In this document: one piece after another, positions 44,107 to 52,318 of the stretch
How positions within the stretch are numbered: the stretch's first letter is position 1
Layout: every line of letters begins with the position of its first letter
Origin: an uncultured Bacteroidia bacterium
GTDB lineage: Bacteria; Bacteroidota; Bacteroidia; Bacteroidales; UBA932
NCBI GenBank assembly: GCA_902782225.1
Contig: CACZMF010000004.1
Span: 62,001 to 126,000 of the forward strand
Direction: 5' to 3'
DNA: 64,000 nt
Program-made: the position numbers and the translations under genes
The notes under the pieces: generated by a model
The model's input: the letters and a program-made list of their open reading frames with translations, nothing else
The model's database searches: none
Told to the model about the DNA's origin: nothing

Positions 44107-45546
44107 CTAGATTATTGCCCTGACGGCAGAACGCATTCCTTCAAGATGGATCAGGGCGAGAGCTTTGCCAAGCAGCCTCTGGAGGCCGGGGATGGCGCGG
44201 AGGTCTTCGCCCCAGATGAATTCTGCTCCAAGCACGCCGTCCGCAACCTTTGCGGGATCTTCGGTGGCCCAGAGCTCCTGGAGAAGTCCGGTGATCTTCG
44301 GGTCGTCGTTGGGCACGATTTCGTCGTCACCCCTCTTGCCGCCCTTGTAGTAGGTGCAGATGGCTGCAAGGCCGAGCACCAGGCCCACGGGCAGCTCTCC
44401 CTTGCGCTCCAGATAGGTCTTGAGGCCGGGAAGGTCGCGGGTCTTGAACTTGGGGAAGGAGTTGAGCATGATGGAAGTCACGAAATGCTTCACGAAAGGA
44501 TTGCGGAAGCGCTCCATCACGTCTGCGGCGAATTTCTCCAGCTCTTCCTTCGGGAGGTTGAGGGTGGGGAGGAGTTCGTCGAACATGACCTTCTTGACAT
44601 ACTGGCCCACTTCGGGATCCTCGCAGCACTGCTTCACGGTGTCAAGTCCGCAGAGGTAGCCGACCGGCGACAGCACGGTGTGGGGGCCGTTGAGCAGGGT
44701 GACCTTACGCTCGTGGTAGGGCGCTTCGCTGGGCACGAAGAGCACGTTGAGACCGGCCTTGTCGGCAGGGAACTCGGTGGCAACTTCCTTCGGGGCCTCG
44801 ATGACCCAGAGGTGGAAGATCTCCGCCTTGTCGAGGAGGTTGTCCTGGTAGCCCACCCTTTCGCAGAGCTGGGCGGCGGTGTCGCGGGGGTAGCCGGGCA
44901 CGATGCGGTCCACGAGGGTGCTGTAGACGCCGCAGCTCTCTTCGAACCAGGCGCGGAATCCTTCAGGAAGCTTCCAGAGGTCGATGTACTGCCGGATGCA
45001 TTCCTTGAGGTGCTTGCCGTTTTCGAAAATCAGCTCGCAGGGGAAGATGATGAATCCCTTGCTCTTGTCGCCCTTGAAGTACTCCCAGCGGTGGTAGAGG
45101 AGCTGGGTGAGCTTGCCGGGATAGGAGGATGCGGGGGCATCGTCCAGCTTGCAGGAAGGATCGAATGCGATGCCTGCTTCTGTGGTGTTGGAGATCACGA
45201 AGCGCATTTCGGCCTGTTCCGCGAGTTTCAGGTAGGCGTCGAACTCCTCGTAGGGGTTGATGCCGCGGCTGATCACATCGATGAGATCCACGCTGTCCAC
45301 GGGCTCTCCGTTCTGGAGACCCTGGAGGTTGAGGTGGTAGAGGCCGTCCTGCTCGTTGAGCCAGCTGACCATGCCTTTCTCGATGGGCTGGACCACGACC
45401 ACGGAGCCGTCGAAATCGGTCTTCTGGTTGGTTTTCCAAATGATCCATTCGATGAATGCGCGGAGGAAGTTGCCTTCTCCGAACTGGATTACTTTTTCGG
45501 TGTAGCGTTTCGCCTGGGGGGCGGTAGTACGGTTTAATCTTTCCAT
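44107..45546 (-). CDS. uxaB: Tagaturonate reductase (altronate oxidoreductase)
   Basis: UxaB reduces tagaturonate to altronate with NADH. The 479-residue protein belongs to the mannitol dehydrogenase/UxaB family, with the Rossmann start VIQFGEGNFLRAFIEWIIW, VVVVQPIEKGMV, FVISNTTEAGIAFD and the catalytic region HTVLSPVGYLCGLDTV, then RFRNPFVKHFVTSIMLNSFPK. Length fits E. coli UxaB. It is located between the PL1 lipoprotein gene and exuT in one polycistron. Confidence 0.95.
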   Translation of the reverse strand: MERLNRTTAPQAKRYTEKVIQFGEGNFLRAFIEWIIWKTNQKTDFDGSVVVVQPIEKGMVSWLNEQDGLYHLNLQGLQNGEPVDSVDLIDVISRGINPYEEFDAYLKLAEQAEMRFVISNTTEAGIAFDPSCKLDDAPASSYPGKLTQLLYHRWEYFKGDKSKGFIIFPCELIFENGKHLKECIRQYIDLWKLPEGFRAWFEESCGVYSTLVDRIVPGYPRDTAAQLCERVGYQDNLLDKAEIFHLWVIEAPKEVATEFPADKAGLNVLFVPSEAPYHERKVTLLNGPHTVLSPVGYLCGLDTVKQCCEDPEVGQYVKKVMFDELLPTLNLPKEELEKFAADVMERFRNPFVKHFVTSIMLNSFPKFKTRDLPGLKTYLERKGELPVGLVLGLAAICTYYKGGKRGDDEIVPNDDPKITGLLQELWATEDPAKVADGVLGAEFIWGEDLRAIPGLQRLLGKALALIHLEGMRSAVRAII

Positions 45547-45558
45547 AACTATGTTTGT

Positions 45559-48500
45559 TTATTCACTTTCGTTGACTATGACCAGCAGCAGGGCCTGCTC
45601 GCTGCTCTTTTGCTTGATGGTGTAATGGGTGCCTTTCTCAAGCTGGAGCACACCTGAATCTCCCAGCGTGTCGTATGGAGTGGGGAACTCCTGCGCAGTG
45701 CCGCCGTCCGGGACAATCTGGATCTTGGCGGTGTCGGCGCTGCTTGATTTGCGTATGAACCAGAACTGGACCGTCGAATTCAGGGTCTGGGAGGTGGTGA
45801 ATGAAACGGCTCCGGAGCTGTTGAGCTTGACTCCCTTGGTGGAAGTATAGTCCCCTATGGTCCAGGGATTGAAATTCTGGGAATAGTTGCTTGAGAGGTC
45901 GGCTTTAGCGCTGGCGGTGAAATAACTGCCGGCCGCACCGTCGGTGAGGTTCTGGGCCGCACTCTTGGAGTCGTAGTAGAACACGTGGGTGTGGGCTCCT
46001 TCGCCGGTCTGGGGCGTGCCGGGGTCATCCGGATTTTCAATGTCGGGATTGTCGGGGTTGTCCGGATCGCTGCCGTTGAATTCGGTGATGCCGCCGTTGT
46101 TCACGGCGACGGGCGCATCAGCCCAGCCGAGTTTGCCGTAGCCGGAGTGCTCTTTCACCACCGCGGGCACGTCTTCTGCCGCCGTCACGACGTAGTCGTA
46201 GGCGGGCTTGAAGTCGTCGTAGGTGAGGGGGGTGATGGTGCTGCCGTTGTAGGACGTGTACTTGACGTTGCTCAGCGGGTACGGGTCCTTTGCCTTGGCG
46301 GGACGGTTGGCGTACACGTTCTGCGTGGGGTAGAGGTATCCTGCCACGGAGCCCTGGAGGTTGGATTCGTTGCTCTCCTTGGCGGGATATGTGCAGATGT
46401 CGGTAGGCAACTGAACGCCGTCAAAGTAGTTGTATTCGACAAGCACTTTTGCTCCGTATGCCGAACCTACGCCGTAGGTGGTGCATCCGTCATACAGGTT
46501 GTTGTAGACGTGGGCCCGGCCGAAACGGACGCGGGGATGGCGTGAAGACGACTGGTCAAACCAGTTGTGGTGGAAGGTGGCGGTGATGGAAACGTCGCTG
46601 CTCTGGTTGTTGGAGTGCCCCACGAGACAGCTCTTCTGCGTCTTGATGTAGCGGCACCAGCTTACGGTCACGTTTTTGGTTCCATGGGTGACGTCGGTAC
46701 TGCCGTCCTCGTAGTCCTTGGTCTGGTCGAGGGATGTGAAGGTGCAGTGGTCGACCCACACTCCGTCACATTCCTGCATGCTGACGGCGTCGGCGCCGTT
46801 GTTGGCCTTGGGCTGCTGGAAGTTGATGTTGCGGATGATGATGTTGCTGGCCCGCACGCAGAAGATGCCGATACGGTCCATGACGAAACTGTCTGTGCCG
46901 TAGAAGCTCAGGTTGCTGACTTCTTTCACGTCGAACCAGGGATGGGCAGCGCTGAAATCGCGCCCGTCCTCGGGCCCGAAAGTGCCGCTGAGCCATATCG
47001 TGACGGGGGAGTGGTCCCCTTTCTTCTCGCTCTTCGCGCGGTCGAGCAGCCAGGTCTGGAGGGCCTTGCCGTTGTTGAAATGGAGGATGTTGCCCGATGA
47101 CGCGCCTTCGCCTCCGGTCACGTTGCCCTGCTTGGCATAGCCGTAGAGGACGGTGTGGTCTACAGTGCCGACCGCGGGAGGGGTGGTGCACTCGAGGTTG
47201 CCGCCGGTTTCCGGCTCGGGATCCGGGCCCGGAGCCACCTCGGCCACCTCGCCGGTGAATTTCAACTTGTAGAATCTCAGGCTGTTGCCGGTCGGATAGA
47301 TGCTGACTTCGCCCGCGGGAACGTTCTTGAATATGCACTCGGAAGGGGCACCCGTATTGGCGGAGCCGCCGGGAGCGGATGCTTCGTAGCTGCCGGACTT
47401 AACGTTGACAATGCGCGTAAGATCTTCGCTGTTGCCGGTGTTGGATGACCATACCGTCAGTTTGCCTGCCGTGTTGGCGGTGAACTTCATCACGCGGTTG
47501 GATCCGTCGCTCTTGCCGCCCCACTGGAAGTAGCTGGTGCTGTACTTGCTCTTTTCCGTGGAATATATGGTGAGGTTGTCAAGGGTCAGGTTCCAGCCAG
47601 TGATGTCAGTCTCGGCTTTTCCGTACTTGGCGAACGCTTCCTGCCATCCTGCCTCGGAGAAGTCCCATACCGTGGGCACGATTCCGGTGCTCTGCTCGAT
47701 GTCGCTGTCGTCGATGACGAACTTCAGGGTGTTGATCTTTCCGGGAACGAAGGAAACCGCCTGGCTGAGGGTGGCGCTGCGGGAAATCTCTATGCTGCCC
47801 TCGTCGGTCACGACTTCGGCGGTGATGGTGGTGCCGGCGGCCAGGGTGGTGGGGTTGATGATGACGAACGCTCCGGCCTGGCCGTCGGCCGTCCAGTCGT
47901 CGCCTTCATAAGATGCGGTCACATAGTTGTAGCTGCTCTTGCCTTCCCAGGCGGTGATTTCAGTCTTGAGAATGTCCACCGACAGGCGTCCGGTCAGGGT
48001 GGCGGCGGAAGATTTGAGCGTGACGCTCCTGATCTTCTTACCGCCCAGCACGCCGGCCTTGGTGCCGTCGGCAATCACCACTTTGGCAACCGCCAGCATA
48101 CGGGTGAAATCGAGCGGGGCGGCATCGACGAGCTTGCCGTCGGCAATCGTGATTTGGGTGGCTCCGGACACGAGAAGGTCGGCGGCCGGGTCGAAAGTGC
48201 CCAGGCCGGGCAGATTCTGCTCTGCGGGGAGCTTGAACTTGAATGTGCTGCCGCTGCGTCCGTCCTTCATTGCCCTGGGATAGTAGGCGTAGAGGGTGTG
48301 GGTGCCGTCGGCAAGTTCCACGGAACCGGAGAAACTGCCGGTGATTCCGTCTTCTGCATTGTTGCTGAAGCCTTTCTGGGGGGAATAATCGTCGCCCTCA
48401 AGGTAGGTCACGGTCAGGGAATCGCCCTTCTGCCACTTGGGCTGCCAGCCTTCCTGCACGGCTTCGATGAAGGTGCGGGTCGCGGGCTGCGCGGCGGAAA

Positions 48501-48621
48501 GGGTCACGGCGACCTCCCGGATGCCGGACGGGACGGGGGCGCTCACCGCCAGCTCTTTGGGCTGGCATGCGGCAAGCGCCATTGCAGCAATGCTGATAAG
48601 TGCAAGTAATGTCTTTCTCAT
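45559..48621 (-). CDS. Large pectate lyase (PL1) lipoprotein
   Basis: The 1020-residue protein has a lipoprotein signal (MALAACQPKE) and a fimbrillin-like beta domain (about 25-310: PATRTFIEA, HTLYAYYPR). A roughly 120-residue beta domain (about 315-455) follows, starting VWDFSEAGWQEAFAKYG and containing SEDLTRIVNV and GNSLRFYKLKF. Next is a PL1 pectate lyase beta-helix (about 480-830) with WVDHCTFTSL and SSRHPRVRFGRAHVYNNLYD (catalytic Arg region), and a last beta domain. It cleaves polygalacturonate by beta-elimination to unsaturated oligomers, probably at the surface. The 315-455 domain recurs in the DUF4957-type gene and in a fossil at 48783. Confidence 0.9.
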   Translation of the reverse strand: MRKTLLALISIAAMALAACQPKELAVSAPVPSGIREVAVTLSAAQPATRTFIEAVQEGWQPKWQKGDSLTVTYLEGDDYSPQKGFSNNAEDGITGSFSGSVELADGTHTLYAYYPRAMKDGRSGSTFKFKLPAEQNLPGLGTFDPAADLLVSGATQITIADGKLVDAAPLDFTRMLAVAKVVIADGTKAGVLGGKKIRSVTLKSSAATLTGRLSVDILKTEITAWEGKSSYNYVTASYEGDDWTADGQAGAFVIINPTTLAAGTTITAEVVTDEGSIEISRSATLSQAVSFVPGKINTLKFVIDDSDIEQSTGIVPTVWDFSEAGWQEAFAKYGKAETDITGWNLTLDNLTIYSTEKSKYSTSYFQWGGKSDGSNRVMKFTANTAGKLTVWSSNTGNSEDLTRIVNVKSGSYEASAPGGSANTGAPSECIFKNVPAGEVSIYPTGNSLRFYKLKFTGEVAEVAPGPDPEPETGGNLECTTPPAVGTVDHTVLYGYAKQGNVTGGEGASSGNILHFNNGKALQTWLLDRAKSEKKGDHSPVTIWLSGTFGPEDGRDFSAAHPWFDVKEVSNLSFYGTDSFVMDRIGIFCVRASNIIIRNINFQQPKANNGADAVSMQECDGVWVDHCTFTSLDQTKDYEDGSTDVTHGTKNVTVSWCRYIKTQKSCLVGHSNNQSSDVSITATFHHNWFDQSSSRHPRVRFGRAHVYNNLYDGCTTYGVGSAYGAKVLVEYNYFDGVQLPTDICTYPAKESNESNLQGSVAGYLYPTQNVYANRPAKAKDPYPLSNVKYTSYNGSTITPLTYDDFKPAYDYVVTAAEDVPAVVKEHSGYGKLGWADAPVAVNNGGITEFNGSDPDNPDNPDIENPDDPGTPQTGEGAHTHVFYYDSKSAAQNLTDGAAGSYFTASAKADLSSNYSQNFNPWTIGDYTSTKGVKLNSSGAVSFTTSQTLNSTVQFWFIRKSSSADTAKIQIVPDGGTAQEFPTPYDTLGDSGVLQLEKGTHYTIKQKSSEQALLLVIVNESE

Positions 48622-48633
48622 CGCTGCGATGCT

Positions 48634-48774
48634 TTAAAAGGTGTATTCATCGCCCCCCGTGAGGAGGTCCCCGGCGCCGTTGTCGGTGAGGTCACTGCCC
48701 CCGAGAAGGGCAGCGGCCTCAAGCGTGGCGATGGATTCACAACAGGGAGTTGTGTAAAATGATGATCTTTTCAT
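48634..48774 (-). CDS. 46-residue microprotein of unknown function
   Basis: A 46-codon frame starts at ATG 48774 with a GAGGAA ribosome-binding site 6 bases upstream and ends 12 bases before the PL1 gene. The peptide begins MKRSSFYTTPCCESIATLE and has a Gly/Asp-rich tail ending GGDEYTF. This layout (basic start, short hydrophobic middle, G/D/N-rich tail) resembles small orphan peptides commonly seen in Bacteroidales surface-glycan loci. No signal peptide is clear. Function is unknown. Confidence 0.5.
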   Translation of the reverse strand: MKRSSFYTTPCCESIATLEAAALLGGSDLTDNGAGDLLTGGDEYTF

Positions 48775-48782
48775 AATATTCC

Positions 48783-48845
48783 TCATTTTCCGGTGAATTC
48801 TATCTTGTAGAAGCGTAGCGCATTGCCTGCGGGGCAGTGTAGATT
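48783..48845 (-). pseudogene. Fossil C-terminus of the PL1-associated beta domain
   Basis: The minus strand encodes PAGNALRFYKIEFTGK followed by a stop. This matches the closing strand of the beta domain in the PL1 lyase (PTGNSLRFYKLKFTGE) and in the DUF4957-type protein. No domain body precedes it: only about 36 unrelated bases separate it from the uxaA stop. It looks like what remains after deletion of a gene. Confidence 0.6.
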
Positions 48846-48881
48846 GTCATTTTTGTCATATATTGTGTTGTTTTCTGTTTG

Positions 48882-50426
48882 TCAAAGCGTCACTCCGCTC
48901 TTGAAAATGGCGATCTCGCGATAGCCGTTGGCCTCGTTGCGAACTCTCTCTCCGCTTGCTGCCGCAAGCACGGTCTCGATGAACCGGGCGGCGACGCTGT
49001 CCATGGATTCGTCCTGGGCGAGCACTCCCGCGTTGAAGTCTATCCAGCCGGGCTTGGCCTCAAACAACGGAGTGTTGGTGCTGATCTTCATGGTGGGCAC
49101 GAAGCTGCCGAACGGGGTGCCGCGGCCGGTGGTGAAGAGCACGATCTGGCAGCCTGAAGCGCCGAGAGCGGTGCTGGCCACGAGGTCGTTGCCCGGGGCG
49201 GACAACAGGTTGAGGCCCTTCACGCTCAGGCGTTCGCCGTATTTCAGGACTCCGCGCACGATGCTCTTGCCGCATTTCTGGGTGCAGCCAAGACTCTTTT
49301 CCTCGAGCGTGCTGATGCCTCCCGCCTTGTTGCCGGGGGAGGGGTTCTCATAGACGGGCATGCCCTGCTTGATGAAGTAGTCCTTGAAGTCGTTGATCAG
49401 GGCAACGGTCTTGTCGAAGGTGGCCTTGTCCTGGCAGCGGTTCATAAGGATGGTCTCCGCGCCGAACATTTCTGGCACTTCGGTGAGCACTGTGGTGCCG
49501 CCCTGGGCCACTATCCAGTCGGAGAACACGCCCAGAAGGGGGTTTGCCGTAATGCCGCTGAGGCCGTCGGAGCCGCCGCACTTCAGGCCGACGCGAAGTT
49601 CGCTCACCGGCACATCTTCACGCCTGTCCTTGGAGCACACGGCGTAGATTTCGCGCAGCTGCTGAAGGCCGTATTCGACCTCGTCGTCCACTTTCTGCGT
49701 CGCGAACATGCGCACGCGCGCCTCATCGACGGGGCCTACGAGTTCGCGGAATGCGTCGAGCTGATTGTTCTCGCAACCGAGGCTGACCACCAGCACACCG
49801 CCGGCGTTGGGATGGTGCACCATGTCGGCGAGGACGGTGCGGGTGTTTTCGTGGTCGCCGCCCAGCTGCGAACAGCCGTAATTGTGGGGGAACGCCACGA
49901 TGGCGTCCACTGAGCTTTTGGCTTCAGGGGAAGTCCCCCTTCGCTCCTGTTCGTAAGGGCCAAAGTCGCTCAGGGGAACTTCCCCTTTTGCTGCAAGCTC
50001 CTGCTTGAAGCGTTCGACGATCTGCTGGCAGATGCCGTTGACGCAGCCCACGGTGGGGATGACCCAGATCTGGTTGCGTATGCCCACCTGCCCGTCGGCC
50101 CTGCGGAATCCACGGAATGTACGCTTCGTGGAGGCAGGTTCAATCTCCACGAGGGCGGGGCTGTAGCTATAATCCAGCAGGCCTTCGAGGTTGGTCTTGA
50201 CGCAGGAGTGGTCCACCATCGTGCCGGCGGGAGCATTGCGGGTCACGTGGCCTATGGGGAAACCGTACTTGATGACGTTCTGCCCTTCGGCGAGGTCCTG
50301 GAGCACTATCTTGTGTCCGCGGGGAATGTCGCAGAGGAGCTTCACTCCTTCCACGACTTCACCGGCCTGCAGGTCCTGCAGGGCCACGGCCACGTTGTCG
50401 TCGGGATTTATCTTAATGTACTTCAT
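48882..50426 (-). CDS. uxaA: Altronate dehydratase, with in-frame palindromic insert
   Basis: UxaA dehydrates altronate to KDG. The 514-residue protein has an N-terminal SAF domain (KINPDDNVAVALQDLQAGE, residues 1-90) and the UxaA catalytic domain with AFPHNYGCSQLGGDHENT, LGCENNQ, LKCGGSDGLSGITANP and a C-terminal ASGCQIVLFTTGRGTPFG. Between VERFKQEL and VDAIVAF, about 25 extra residues (roughly 143-172) are encoded by palindromic element D. The insert keeps the frame and sits just before a metal-binding region, so an effect on activity is possible. It ends 1 base before the uxaC frame begins its region, fitting one operon. Confidence 0.94.
   Translation of the reverse strand: MKYIKINPDDNVAVALQDLQAGEVVEGVKLLCDIPRGHKIVLQDLAEGQNVIKYGFPIGHVTRNAPAGTMVDHSCVKTNLEGLLDYSYSPALVEIEPASTKRTFRGFRRADGQVGIRNQIWVIPTVGCVNGICQQIVERFKQELAAKGEVPLSDFGPYEQERRGTSPEAKSSVDAIVAFPHNYGCSQLGGDHENTRTVLADMVHHPNAGGVLVVSLGCENNQLDAFRELVGPVDEARVRMFATQKVDDEVEYGLQQLREIYAVCSKDRREDVPVSELRVGLKCGGSDGLSGITANPLLGVFSDWIVAQGGTTVLTEVPEMFGAETILMNRCQDKATFDKTVALINDFKDYFIKQGMPVYENPSPGNKAGGISTLEEKSLGCTQKCGKSIVRGVLKYGERLSVKGLNLLSAPGNDLVASTALGASGCQIVLFTTGRGTPFGSFVPTMKISTNTPLFEAKPGWIDFNAGVLAQDESMDSVAARFIETVLAAASGERVRNEANGYREIAIFKSGVTL
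49913..50000. repeat. Palindromic element D inside uxaA
   Basis: Imperfect inverted arms share GAGCTT at the outer ends and AGGGGAAGT plus CCCCT inside, around a roughly 30-base centre. The inner arm AGGGGAACTTCCCCT is itself palindromic. The C5-rich arm resembles that of element A. Confidence 0.7.
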
Positions 50427-50427
50427 A

Positions 50428-51843
50428 CTAGAAGTCGAAATAGTTCTTGGCGTTGTTGTAGCAGATGTCTTCGATCATGTGTCCGAGGAAACCGATTTCG
50501 GAGGCGGGAAGCTTGCCGTTTTCCACGTCGGTGCCCACTACGTCGCAGAGTATGCGGCGGAAGTACTCGTGGCGGGGGTAGCTGATGAAGGAGCGGCTGT
50601 CGGTGAGCATGCCCACGAAGCGGCTGAGAAGGCCGAGGTTCGACAGGGCGTTCATCTGCTTGCGCATGCCGTCTTCCTGGTCCAGGAACCACCAGCCGGA
50701 GCCGAACTGCATCTTGCCGGGCACGGTGCCGTCGTTGAAGGTGTAGGCCATGGTCATCATCACCTCGTTGTCCTTGGGGTTGAGGCAGTAGAGTATGGTC
50801 TTCGCGAGCTTGTCTTCGCTTGCGAGACGGTCGAGGAACTTGTGGCCCGCCGCTGCCGTGGGAAGGTCGTGGATGGCATCGAAACCGGTGTCGGGGCCCA
50901 CGAGGCCGAACATCTTGGAGTTGTTGTTGCGGATGGCGCCCACGTGGAACTGCTGGGTCCAGCCGGCCTCGGCGTCCATGACCGCCTGGTCGTGGAGGAA
51001 TGCGCTGCGGAACTTCTCCAGCTCGCGCGGGCCGGGAGCTATGCCCATAAGCACTTTCTTGAAGATGAGCTCGATTTCAAGTTCCTTGTAGTCGGCGGCA
51101 TAGAAGGTCTCGAGGCCATGGTCGGAGAGCTTGCAGCCGTTGGCGGCGAAGTAATCGTGGCGCTTCTGCAGGGCCTCGCGGAGGTCGGCGTAGGAGTCGA
51201 TTTCCATGCCGGCGGCTTCGCCCAGCTGCTTCAGGTAGGCCTTGTAGGCCTCGGGATTCTCGATGGCCATTGCCTTGTCGGGCCTCCAGGCGGGAATCAC
51301 CTTCGTGCCGAAAGGCTTCTGCGCTATCATCTTGTGCCAGCGGAGGTCGTCGGCGGGGTCGTCGGTGGTGCAGACCACGTCCACGTTGAATCTGCGGATG
51401 AGGGCCTGGCCGCGGAACTCGGGAGTGGCGAGCTTGGCATTGCACTCGTCGAATATCTCGCGTGCGGTGGCGGGGCAGAGGAGCTTGTCTATCCCGAACA
51501 CGCGGCTGAGCTCGAGGTGGGTCCAGTGGTAGAGCGGATTGCGCATTGTGTAGGGGACGGTCTCCGCCCACTTCTTGAAGGTCTCCCAGGAGTCGTACTT
51601 GCCTCCGGTGAGGTAGTCCTCGGACACGCCGTTGCCGCGCATTGCGCGCCACTTGTAGTGGTCGCCGTAGTGGCCGTCCACCAGCCAGAGTTGGGTGATG
51701 TCGCGGAACTGGATGTTCTCTGCGATCTGCTGCGGCACGAGGTGGCAGTGGTAGTCGATGATGTGCATTTTTTCAGCGTGCTCGTGGAAGAGCTTGCGCG
51801 CTGTCTCCGTCTGGAGCATGAAATCGGGGTTGATAAAGCTCAT
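50428..51843 (-). CDS. uxaC: Uronate isomerase
   Basis: UxaC isomerises galacturonate to tagaturonate (and glucuronate to fructuronate), the first cytoplasmic step here. The 471-residue amidohydrolase-like protein has IIDYHCHLVPQQIAENI at the N-terminus with the metal-binding H-x-H, DDPADDLRWHKMI, VIPAWRPDKAMAIENP, and LTDSRSFISYPRHEYFRRIL at the C-terminus. Length is that of the E. coli enzyme. It is followed 1 base later by uxaA and lies downstream of the SusC/SusD-type genes. Confidence 0.96.
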   Translation of the reverse strand: MSFINPDFMLQTETARKLFHEHAEKMHIIDYHCHLVPQQIAENIQFRDITQLWLVDGHYGDHYKWRAMRGNGVSEDYLTGGKYDSWETFKKWAETVPYTMRNPLYHWTHLELSRVFGIDKLLCPATAREIFDECNAKLATPEFRGQALIRRFNVDVVCTTDDPADDLRWHKMIAQKPFGTKVIPAWRPDKAMAIENPEAYKAYLKQLGEAAGMEIDSYADLREALQKRHDYFAANGCKLSDHGLETFYAADYKELEIELIFKKVLMGIAPGPRELEKFRSAFLHDQAVMDAEAGWTQQFHVGAIRNNNSKMFGLVGPDTGFDAIHDLPTAAAGHKFLDRLASEDKLAKTILYCLNPKDNEVMMTMAYTFNDGTVPGKMQFGSGWWFLDQEDGMRKQMNALSNLGLLSRFVGMLTDSRSFISYPRHEYFRRILCDVVGTDVENGKLPASEIGFLGHMIEDICYNNAKNYFDF

Positions 51844-51905
51844 AATGACAATTGATTGATTTGGGAGGGAGTCGGGCGGTCAGGCCCGGCTCCCCAGAAG
51901 ATGTA

Positions 51906-52318
51906 CTATTTGTTGGTGTAGTATATGCGGTAGAAGCGCAGTGCGTTGCCGGTGCAATAGATCAGCACTTCGCCTGCAGGAATGCTGAATTCGACTTCCT
52001 TGGCACCGTCGTTGACGTTGTAGCCGCCCCGACTGCTCGTCTCCGCCCACGTTGACCGTGACCATACGTGTCAGGTCTTCGGATGAACCGGTGTTGGACA
52101 CCCATACTTTCAGGGTGCCCTGCTCGGGAGCGGTGAACTTGGCATAGCGGTCGGCAGTGCTGCCCTTGCCGCCCCACTGGAAGTAGGTGGTGTTGTACTT
52201 GCTCTTCGCGGTGGACACGAGAGTGAGTCCGTCGTAGCTGAGGTTCCAGTTCGTGATGTCGGTGTTGGCTCCGCCAAGCTTGGCGAATTCGGCCTGCCAG
52301 TCGGCAGTCGGCAGCGCT
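51906..52318 (-). pseudogene. Frameshifted C-terminal domain of the DUF4957-type gene
   Basis: The C-terminal beta domain is split over three frames. A 7-base tandem duplication (52299-52305 and 52306-52312) moves the frame by one after WDFSA. The next part (DWQAEFAKLGGANTDITNWN to EDLTRMVTVNVGG) reads in a second frame. A further shift near 52027-52042 leads to a third frame encoding FSIPAGEVLIYCTGNALRFY and a stop at 51906. Homology to the PL1 gene domain shows the intended order. Confidence 0.75.

Noticed and set aside
44026-45537. 503-codon plus-strand frame over uxaB
   Set aside because: Antisense shadow of a clear UxaB protein.
50191-51855. 554-codon plus-strand open frame over uxaC
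   Set aside because: Shadow of uxaC; no recognisable domain, Val/Gly/His-rich composition.
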